The position numbers were made by a program, and so were the translations under genes. A stretch of 64,000 nucleotides of DNA from Beroe forskalii (taxonomy: Eukaryota; Ctenophora; Nuda; Beroida; Beroidae). How positions within the stretch are numbered: position 1 is the stretch's first letter; the number at the start of each line of letters is the position of its first letter. The notes under the pieces were generated by a model. The model ran no database searches. It saw only the letters and a list, made by a program, of their open reading frames with translations, and was not told where the DNA came from. Below are positions 61,701 to 64,000 of this stretch, piece by piece. Location of the stretch: the NCBI GenBank assembly GCA_011033025.1, contig WFMF01000388.1:62001-126000 (forward strand). The letters run 5' to 3'.

Positions 61701-64000
61701 GAAGGGGGGGGGGGTGGTTGCCAAATGATGACAGAGAGGAGAAAGGGGTTCATAGGCTTTGTTGACGCCAGCAAAAATTCCACATTTCCACTCTCAAAAT
61801 TGTAATTTTGTAGAGTTTTGAATAATTAAAGACATGAATGCGGTTACTTTTGAACTATTACTTTCATACAATTTCTGTTGAATTAGGGCAGGTTTCAAGA
61901 TGGGAAATTGGTTCTTCCCAGCCAAGCTGAGAACAAAGCCTGGTTTAGTGGTTTAAGCCCAATTCCGAACCATTGTTAATCTAGTGGTGCTGGGTCAGTT
62001 GGTAACTGAACGGATTGACCTGTTCTGTCATTCTCAAGCTAACCACCGAGGTGGGGGGTCGGGTGCCACCTGCTACACCTAGTTCTTGGACATGTTACCC
62101 TCAGGCCCACAGAGGTGGGGCTTCTGTTGGTGGCCTGCCACCCAGGTGACAGGTGCTGTCTCTCCTTCGTCCTCAATTCTCACTCTTGCTCGGCACTGGA
62201 CATGTTGACCTTCCAGTGGCTCATGCCAACCGCATTACTGGTACCGGTAAAGTCTTCTTAAGGTTTTACTGGTTCTCCATTCACCTAGTTCCTGTCTCGA
62301 CAGAAGACTATAAAAGAACCTTTACCTCTTCAATAGTTTAACTTAACCGGGCAAAGAACCTGTAGCTATCGTGGGCTTTATAATGCATGACCAGCTATAA
62401 ACAGGGCACAGGACCTGTATATACACGCCTCACATATTTAAGCCCACGCTCCAAATCTTCAGTCTATTTCAGACCGTGCAAAAACTCAACCAGTGGCGTG
62501 CTCACAGGGCACAAGGTTTTGAGGGTCTCCTCACTCTTTTCTAACCATAGGGATCAGGGCAGTCAATCTTCGGAGGGGCGCCCCCGACCAATTGTTACTC
62601 CTAGAGTATCACCACCTGGTACCATGTAAGAGGTTGCTAGCAAGCCTAATAGTGCAACCAGTTGGGTCCCAGTAGAACTCTCTGCAATTGAGAGTTGCCA
62701 TCAATCCCCGGATGTGTTGGTCTGTTGGATATTGCACCAAAAAGATCTGTTGAATCCTTTATTGCTATAAATATAATGTTTCCAGTAAATTTAATCATCA
62801 AACTTTGTTAAGTTCTGTGTTAAATTCAAATTGAAAAAGGATAAACGTGCTATTTTGATAATTATTTGTTCTCCTAGGTTTGTTGGCGATTACGGGCCGA
62901 GGAAGCGGAAGCGTTTCCCCAAGAAGTTCGTCAGACTCTACGAGTGGGAAGAGGAGGAAAACCTCGACAATCCACTTGGTTTGTTCAAGTTCAGTTTTTT
63001 TATATGAATTTTGCCTGTGATTCAATGTTCATCAGATATCGTATATTCCTGTATATCTGATATCACTGGGATCATATTCCTGTATATCGATGAGATCATA
63101 TTCCCGCAATTCCAAACAGCATCATTTCCTGTCACTGCTTGTCAGACGTTGTCGAAGGCGAAGGGGTCAGACAACGTCTGACAAGTCACTGCCTCCACAC
63201 CCAGGCAACATGTGCGAGGGCATGATCCAACTGAAGAAGTCGACCGCGCGACTACACACGGTCTCTGACAACTCGTACATCCCCCACTACATCTCCATCA
63301 AGTGCGAGGGTCGGGAGGAGTACCGGATGGGATTCAAGCAGTACGAGGAGATGGAGCGGTGGTTCGACTCCATCACCAACCCCAAGAAGAGCAAACCCCT
63401 CAGCAAGAAGCCCACCAAGCGGAAACAGTCCGTGGCGTACTCTGCCCTGGTCATATACGCAGTGGCTATTCCTGCCCCCATGGAGTTTACGGATGATTAC
63501 ATTGCGTCGCTAAACTACAGGGAGATGTCGTCTTTTAACGAGAACAAGCTGGAGTCACTCACTCAGAAATCTACTGCTGCCAACCTTCTGGTTGGTGTGC
63601 TGTGTATAATAGGGGCACATTCATATTATTATAACAGTATTAATACGGTGCTGTGGACTTTGCAACATTGAATGTATTGATCGATCCAAATTTACAATTT
63701 ATGTTATAGCTTAGTAATGTTTATCTTGGTGTCTATCATCTATCCTATATGAAAGTATTAAAATTTCCCTTTAGAACAAACTTGATCTTCGATATATTCA
63801 GGCTTTCACAAGCTCGTGCCTGGGACGAGTGTATCCGAAAGGGATGCGCACGAACTCCAACAACTACGATCCGCTGCTGGCCTGGAATTACGGGATCCAA
63901 CTTGTGGCGCTGAACTACCAGACCCCTGACAAAGGGATGCAGCTGAACTGGGGCAAGTTCCACAACCACAACGCCGGGTGTGGCTACGTCAAGAAACCCT
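28702..64000 (+). CDS. PLCG: phospholipase C-gamma, 23 exons, runs off right edge
   Basis: PLC-gamma hydrolyses PIP2 to IP3 and diacylglycerol at the plasma membrane downstream of tyrosine kinases. Exons: 28702-28746, 33252-33307, 33473-33626, 33892-34009, 34162-34306, 34570-34657, 36873-36953, 37222-37283, 38052-38172, 38311-38423, 46975-47178, 47365-47450, 47603-47682, 47910-47946, 48119-48338, 48496-48657, 48824-49033, 49191-49320, 49533-49703, 51795-51979, 62878-62978, 63205-63590 and 63802 to the edge. Every junction is GT-AG and phase-consistent, giving about 1,051 residues in one frame. Domain order is PH, EF-hands, X, half PH, SH2, SH2, SH3, half PH, Y, which is diagnostic of PLC-gamma. 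The rest of Y and the C2 domain lie beyond the edge. Introns reach 8.6 and 10.9 kb and host other genes and repeats. The first exon (MRFGKKKQNNAPLKP) is the least certain: it rests on a good start, a GTGAGT donor and matching phase. Confidence 0.93.
29790..31212. repeat. 27-bp minisatellite (CCAATAGCTCCAGGGGAGCCCAACAAC type) with a repeated unique block
   Basis: A 27-bp unit repeats with frequent small deletions through PLC-gamma intron 1. A non-repeat block of about 110 bp (from CATCAACCCAAGCAAATCAC to CCTCCTCCCCAAGAACCATG) occurs at about 30286-30393 and again at 30805-30913, with a decayed third copy at about 31130-31210, giving a higher-order period near 520 bp. Minus frames of 90-176 codons (ELLGCWAP pattern) stay open because the unit is a multiple of three; they are not genes. 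Confidence 0.92.
31213..33251. other. PLC-gamma intron 1, distal part
   Basis: AT-rich sequence with short open frames only. Two overlapping opposite-strand frames near 32034-32326 are shadows of each other. The other side of the intron (28747-29790) likewise shows no gene or repeat that I can name. Confidence 0.5.
33252..34306 (+). CDS. PLCG: PLC-gamma PH domain exons (2-5)
   Basis: Residues about 16-172. The strand pattern LKYDLDSHQLIIKS, LDLIRCEDIKEVRYATECF and CVTIKYRVDESFVWNSFKFE, closed by the C-terminal helix SAQKWVHTLRLMQEA, is that of the N-terminal PH domain of PLC-gamma; the helix Trp aligns with MWIKGLTWLME in the human protein. The N-terminal PH domain binds phosphoinositides in vertebrate PLC-gamma1; I cannot judge the binding residues here. 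Introns 28747-33251, 33308-33472, 33627-33891 and 34010-34161 separate these exons. Confidence 0.88.
34570..38172 (+). CDS. PLCG: PLC-gamma EF-hand region exons (6-9)
   Basis: Residues about 173-290. GQISPKELKVFLCDAMNFKL is an EF-hand-like helix-loop-helix matching human RISAKDLKNMLSQVNYRV, although the loop lacks a full set of calcium ligands, as is usual in PLCs. Exons 36873-36953 (27 codons, LTSIYNRLIYDER) and 37222-37283 follow; 38052-38172 gives MELEEFLNQEQ, aligning with the LPEFQQFLLDYQGE-like stretch. Introns here contain a third Helitron-like fragment at 35050-35215 and otherwise AT-rich sequence without recognisable genes. Confidence 0.8.
35050..35215 (+). repeat. third Helitron-like fragment ending in an AAC-loop hairpin
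   Basis: GCAATGCTGTTTTGATTTCG, ATTCAATCAATTTGAATTGT and GAACGAG...GAGTGAGCTGTGTATTTG follow the order seen in the 26.9 kb copy. The fragment ends in the perfect hairpin GCAGGCCCAACGGGCCTGC (35195-35213), identical to the hairpin at 19561-19579, followed by AAGT rather than TAGT. Only the 3' part is present. Confidence 0.6.
38311..47682 (+). CDS. PLCG: PLC-gamma catalytic X-box exons (10-13), split by an 8.6 kb intron
   Basis: Residues about 291-451. SHYWIASSHNT ends exon 38311-38423 and YLTGNQITSKSNVEAYV opens exon 46975-47178. The donor is AAC-AC|GTTGGT, giving Thr-Tyr across the junction exactly as in other PLCs. The catalytic His-Asn (38416-38421) and the metal/catalytic ligands CVELDVWE, ILHGNTLTT and LSIENH are all present, so the X half appears active. 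GQLPSPNMLRNKIIIK closes the box as LPSPNQLKRKILIK does in human. The intron between the first two exons carries the foldback complex. Confidence 0.93.
40858..41367 (+). repeat. 93-bp tandem array, about 5.5 units (left arm)
   Basis: The unit contains CATAGGAAAGGCAAGATTTT, CATTGCAATATTTGCAAG and TTATGCAAGCTTTTAGTGG, and repeats every 93-94 bp. The matching array at 44738-45231 is in reverse orientation. Confidence 0.9.
42030..42645. repeat. 21-bp minisatellite (GAGAGGGTCGTTCAGGACTGT)
   Basis: About 29 variable units. A 120-bp higher-order block around ACTGTACAACTACAAGAGGG recurs (42262 and 42398). Minus frames of 77-145 codons with a SPERPSH pattern are produced by the repeat. It sits between the arms of the foldback core. 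Confidence 0.9.
43911..44025. promoter_or_regulatory. cluster of four GTCACGTGA sites
   Basis: GGTCACGTGAC occurs at 43911-43921 and 44005-44015, and GTCACGTGA at 43967-43975 and 44017-44025: four palindromic E-box cores in 115 bp. GTCACGTGAC is the consensus for MiT/TFE-type bHLH-ZIP factors in vertebrates. The cluster is in the unique part of the foldback core inside a PLC-gamma intron. Function is inferred only from the motif density. Confidence 0.4.
44738..45231 (-). repeat. 93-bp tandem array, inverted partner (right arm)
   Basis: Five units carrying CTTGCAAATATTGCAATG and AAAATCTTGCCTTTCCTATG, the reverse complement of the left array. With 40858-41367 it forms a long potential hairpin. 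Confidence 0.9.
46289..46974. other. end of PLC-gamma intron 10
   Basis: This is single-copy-looking sequence between the right direct repeat and exon 46975. It contains a small hairpin GACACGGG/CCCGTGTC near 46696-46720 and a pyrimidine tract (CCCCTGTTTCTCCCCCTTCCAG) at the acceptor. Confidence 0.5.
47910..48338 (+). CDS. PLCG: PLC-gamma split PH domain, N-terminal half (exons 14-15)
   Basis: DKKHLRDFNHEY (exon 47910-47946) leads into exon 48119-48338: DIVRRGEIYFESS, NDWSRRVVLMTPEFLYYSYQ, then an acidic stretch ESDSDEGEMRER. This matches the first half of the PLC-gamma split PH domain (human NGILYLEDPVNHEWYPHYFVLTSSKIYYSEE). The partner half lies after the SH3 domain at 63205 onward. The acceptor at 48118 (TTTCATCAG) is chosen because it alone keeps phase; an earlier CAG at 48063 does not. 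Confidence 0.88.
48496..49033 (+). CDS. PLCG: PLC-gamma N-terminal SH2 domain, arginine-less (exons 16-17)
   Basis: Residues about 537-661. WYWGG stands where the human N-SH2 starts WFHGK. The strand that normally reads G-x-F-L-V-R-E-S reads GVGEFVLLFL, so the phosphotyrosine-binding arginine is leucine (codon 48647-48649). Downstream, FPRYFIEDYPGAPTFESLYALVKHYQ matches the SH2 end FFLTDNLVFDSLYDLITHYQ, confirming the domain. The junction GA|TTCACAG at 48824 keeps phase. An alternative acceptor at 48830 breaks the frame, so the missing arginine is not caused by the splice choice; it lies inside exon 16. The domain probably serves a structural or autoinhibitory role rather than docking to phosphotyrosine; that is inference. 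Confidence 0.88.
49191..49703 (+). CDS. PLCG: PLC-gamma C-terminal SH2 domain, canonical (exons 18-19)
   Basis: WFHYGATFEDSERRL, then GAFLVRE with the binding arginine at 49270-49272, FRLVFRCAGSVRSCKIRQDG, and SQFEGLTQLVDYYKKRPLY match human WYHASLTRAQAEHML, GAFLVRK, ISFRAEGKIKHCRVQ and SEFDSLVDLISYYEKHPLY. All hallmarks are retained. In vertebrates this SH2 binds the enzyme's own phosphotyrosine to release autoinhibition. The exons are phase 2-0 and 0-0. Confidence 0.93.
49961..49977. repeat. AAC-loop hairpin in PLC-gamma intron 19
   Basis: GTCTGGC-AAC-GCCAGAC is a perfect 7-bp stem, extended outward by an imperfect TTGTCTG/CAGACAA pair. It belongs to the set with 19561-19579, 26001-26017, 35195-35213 and 63166-63182. 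Confidence 0.75.
50253..50260 (+). promoter_or_regulatory. TATA box of the nested kinase gene
   Basis: TATAAATA lies 108 bp before the kinase ATG at 50368, leaving room for a start site near 50285 and a 5' UTR of about 80 bp. It suggests transcription independent of the host PLC-gamma gene. Confidence 0.5.
50368..51186 (+). CDS. PIM-like serine/threonine kinase, intronless, nested in a PLC-gamma intron
   Basis: 272 residues, essentially a bare kinase domain as in PIM kinases. The glycine loop is LGEGGYGLV (18-26), the ATP lysine AAK41, the helix-C glutamate E64 in IPDEIFL, the catalytic loop HRDIKDEN (138-145) and the metal site DFG (159-161). PIM-specific resemblance is seen in DLFDYIVETG (PIM1 DLFDFITERG), IDHRDIKDENIL, IKLIDFGSAS and YQGTEVYLPPEFHKYKSY (PIM1 FDGTRVYSPPEWIRYHRY). 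All catalytic residues are present, so it should be active. PIM kinases are constitutively active and controlled by expression. The coding region is GC-rich and lies on the same strand as PLC-gamma within intron 49704-51794. A retroposed origin is plausible, but no poly-A tract or target duplication was identified. Sequence 51187-51794 holds only a G run near 51361. Confidence 0.9.
   Translation: MSRTYSTFTSRYSVLKMLGEGGYGLVCLVRRTSDGTLHAAKVVADDKCRRKTWCGERKCWIPDEIFLHETLEHPHIVTLEEIYYQEGSWVLVMEFLPGYRDLFDYIVETGPMSEGDAGQLVAQLLNTLTYLTEQGIDHRDIKDENILYNPVTKHIKLIDFGSASRLPSGRYTSYQGTEVYLPPEFHKYKSYSSQPAASWAVGCLTYALLNGQPLFRSVREVEEFKVPVCVAPGISDMAERFLASLLTVEETRRILPGGAVFHPWIQRAIAEK
51795..62978 (+). CDS. PLCG: PLC-gamma regulatory tyrosine linker and SH3 domain (exons 20-21)
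   Basis: Exon 51795-51979 begins VSTPADYQLLNQEYVTEEE. The tyrosines at 51813-51815 and 51834-51836 correspond in position to human Tyr771 and Tyr783 (PDYGALYEG...GFYVEA); the EYV context suggests the activating site is kept. The SH3 domain starts VYEAEEDYHGRAEDELTF, RGAIIRNVEQ, and is completed across a 10.9 kb intron by exon 62878-62978 (FVGDYGPRKRKRFPKKFVRLYE), phase 2 to 2. The Trp of the SH3 WW motif spans the junction (TG|G) and its partner is Phe. The intron holds a sushi gene, LINE fragments and a secreted peptide gene. Confidence 0.9.
51980..53940. other. intron stretch with small duplications, no gene recognised
   Basis: A segment GAGACCTGTGCATGCCAAAC to CATCCTCTATGTCCTACTA is duplicated (53519-53598 and 53698-53778), along with AAGGAAACATATAAAAG (53424 and 53676). 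A plus frame at 53747-53938 ends at a good GTGAGT-type donor (GGAGAG|GTGAGT) and has protein-like composition (KVPDFVGKLIPFNEVLNDVM), but I find no family or acceptor. The 116-codon minus frame at 52337-52687 is unsupported. Confidence 0.4.
53959..55215 (-). CDS. secreted sushi (CCP) domain protein, three exons
   Basis: Exon 55140-55215 starts at ATG (55215) and encodes a signal peptide (MRSNIICALALILCGVFQ). Exon 54372-54866 encodes 164 residues with several cysteines and short strands (NSEIWLKTSVYD, FQSGFITVRYGSSQMVELIG) that I do not recognise. Exon 54027-54218 encodes one complete CCP/sushi module: four cysteines in ALC, VGC, ITC and PSC order. Both introns and the donor at 54026 are phase 1, the arrangement typical of shuffled extracellular modules. 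If the last donor is unused, a stop follows at 53959 after a short tail. If it is used, further exons would lie to the left. The frame stays open through the 153-bp intron 54219-54371, giving a false hydrophobic segment; its GCCCCCGCAG acceptor supports splicing. The gene is antisense in a PLC-gamma intron. The partner or substrate is unknown. Confidence 0.65.
54960..55085. repeat. small foldback element in the sushi gene intron
   Basis: GATCGGGTCCATATTGG (54969) pairs with CCAAAATGGACCCGAT (55053). Nested inside are CTCGCCCTACGGGCTCGGG and a second pair. There are no coding features. It lies in the intron between the signal-peptide and second exons. Confidence 0.5.
55260..56545. repeat. probable non-autonomous element or palindrome remnant
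   Basis: AACTCACGAATATGGGAGTATG, then GTTATCGAAAATTATCACAC and, inverted, AAAATTTTCGATAACACACG and TGAGTTAGTTAA form a local palindrome at 55258-55355. A weak inverse of the outer part (TTATCACGCTCCCATAG) appears at 56526-56542. No protein similarity is seen in between. The boundaries are uncertain. Confidence 0.35.
56547..57510 (-). mobile_element. LINE fragment A: linker and start of reverse transcriptase
   Basis: Minus-strand frames read TLPDDLTSNMTESYTNTQKN, a linker as found before LINE reverse transcriptases, then WNVALATPLQKKEDNYNPDNYSV, GKLFANVLLDRL and NQLGFCKNAQTSDHVFV, typical RT motifs of non-LTR retrotransposons. The next motif, CFIDFKKAFDTVCREL, continues in another frame at 56547-56732, so at least one frameshift has occurred. 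The catalytic YADD region is not present; the copy ends early. It is an inactive fossil in a PLC-gamma intron. Confidence 0.8.
57511..58460. other. sequence between the two LINE fragments
   Basis: This contains a purine-rich stretch (58010-58110 and 58340-58450) and a GGGGGGGG run at 58209. It may be the untranslated 3' tail of LINE fragment B, which reads towards it on the minus strand. No open frame is convincing. Confidence 0.4.
58462..59580 (-). mobile_element. LINE fragment B: C-terminal region with CCHC-like motif
   Basis: Minus-strand frames give the post-RT region of a LINE (LVTPILTYGCQVWLPS, LRHLKYLLGIRHNAS, WGETGGFPLLIDSLKLCVKY), then ERICDFCSS and EEHILATCPLAASH (C-x2-C...H-x4-C) and a closing tail near 58462. 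The reading frame changes at least twice. On the minus strand this C-terminal part precedes the RT fragment at 56547-57510, the wrong order for one intact copy, so the two fragments are separate insertions or a rearranged copy. Confidence 0.8.
59581..60601. other. AT-rich intron sequence before the peptide gene
   Basis: This holds a degenerate fragment of the mariner-type miniature element (GGATTTTTTTTCGAAAAATCCCCAAA, near 59599) and an inverted pair TTCACGCTGA/TCAGCGTGAA at 60360-60382. The 60 bp before 60602 include TTTTGTCACTTATTTTGTCACTTATTTTGAC, a short tandem repeat, but no clear TATA box. Confidence 0.45.
60602..61019 (+). CDS. small secreted six-cysteine peptide, two exons
   Basis: Exon 60602-60695 and exon 60895-61019 join at phase 1 (GAG|GTAACT and CCCTGCAG|GTACGG) to give 72 residues. 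MKAFLFLVMALSMLSSVEA is a clear signal peptide. The mature part of about 53 residues has six cysteines with symmetric spacing C-x3-C-x10-C-x11-C-x10-C-x3-C (CLRAC at one end, CSGFC at the other) and ends CYMYYS. Outer C-x3-C pairs recall helical hairpin peptides, but the inner cysteine pair has no counterpart I know. Candidate roles are defence peptide, signalling peptide or venom-like component; none can be chosen. It lies inside PLC-gamma intron 20, same strand, with AATAAA near 61288 as a possible poly-A signal. Confidence 0.75.
61447..61643. mobile_element. mariner-type miniature inverted-repeat element, copy 2
   Basis: CCTTAGGAGGTTTATTTAT at the left and ATAAATACACCTCCTAAGG at the right, flanked by TA on both sides (61445-61446, 61644-61645). 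The interior GGGGATTTTTCAGAAAAATCCCC palindrome and AATGACGTCATTATCATATG match copy 1 at 1482-1939. At 197 bp this is the simple form of the family. Confidence 0.75.
61650..62877. other. PLC-gamma intron 20, distal part with GC-richer unassigned repeat-like stretch
   Basis: 61690-62700 is more GC-rich than its surroundings and includes GGGGGGGGGGTGG (61708), ACCGAGGTGGGGGGTCGGG and CCACCCAGGTGACAGG. It resembles the untranslated part of a retroposon in composition, but no RT or other domain is visible. Three short plus frames (62153-62629) are unsupported. Confidence 0.35.
63138..63185. repeat. nested hairpin immediately before PLC-gamma exon 22
   Basis: CTTGTCAGACGTTGTC (63138-63153) is the reverse complement of GACAACGTCTGACAAG (63170-63185). 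The right arm overlaps a second perfect hairpin, GTCAGAC-AAC-GTCTGAC (63166-63182), so two folds compete. It ends 20 bp before the exon 22 acceptor. Confidence 0.8.
63205..64000 (+). CDS. PLCG: PLC-gamma split PH C-terminal half, linker and Y-box start (exons 22-23)
   Basis: Exon 63205-63590 gives IPHYISIKCEG and QYEEMERWFDSITNP (second half of the split PH), a basic linker (SKKPTKRKQS) and then YSALVIYAVAIPAP through NYREMSSFNENK, equivalent to LSELVVYCRPVPF...CYRDMSSFPETK of the Y-box. Exon 63802 onward reads LGRVYPKGMRTNSNNYDPLL and QLVALNYQTPDKGMQLNWGKF, typical of the Y-box, and runs off the window. The acceptor at 63204 follows a strong hairpin in the intron. Confidence 0.92.

Noticed and set aside
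1-64000. tRNA or rRNA genes
   Set aside because: No convincing A/B box pairs or cloverleaf, and no rRNA-like stretch, was found by eye; a covariance-model scan would settle it.

Overview
This is a 64 kb piece of an intron-rich animal nuclear genome. AT-rich, repeat-laden introns surround GC-richer exons with canonical GT-AG sites. The gene content points to a metazoan: a synaptonemal-complex protein (SYCP2 type), a phospholipase C-gamma with two SH2 domains and one SH3 domain, a class C GPCR, a PIM-like kinase and a secreted sushi-domain protein. I take it to be an invertebrate, possibly an early-branching one, but I cannot name the lineage from the sequence alone.

The left third (1-20966) belongs to a minus-strand SYCP2-like gene. 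I rebuilt twelve exons from reading frame and splice phase. They encode about 1,460 residues, and the gene runs off the left edge. Its 11.8 kb intron (1353-13146) holds an intronless class C GPCR on the opposite strand (8976-11900), mariner-type miniature elements and otherwise unassigned DNA.

From 21 to 28.7 kb there is no convincing protein gene. This stretch holds a 21-bp minisatellite, a piggyBac-like non-autonomous element with a 32-bp minisatellite inside it, a CpG-rich block, dispersed Helitron-like repeats and a palindromic element.

The right half (28702-64000) is one plus-strand PLC-gamma gene. All 23 recovered exons join in phase and cover PH, EF-hands, X, split PH, nSH2, cSH2, SH3, split PH and the start of Y. 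The gene runs off the right edge. Its introns host other units: a 27-bp minisatellite in intron 1, a 6.3 kb foldback complex between two X-box exons, an intronless PIM-like kinase with its own TATA box, a minus-strand sushi-domain gene, two LINE fragments, and a two-exon gene for a 72-residue six-cysteine secreted peptide.

The most notable points are the PLC-gamma N-terminal SH2 domain, which lacks the phosphotyrosine-binding arginine while the catalytic residues and the C-terminal SH2 stay canonical; the symmetric cysteine peptide; the nested intronless signalling genes; the piggyBac-like element; and a dispersed set of perfect hairpins that share an AAC loop but differ in stem sequence.
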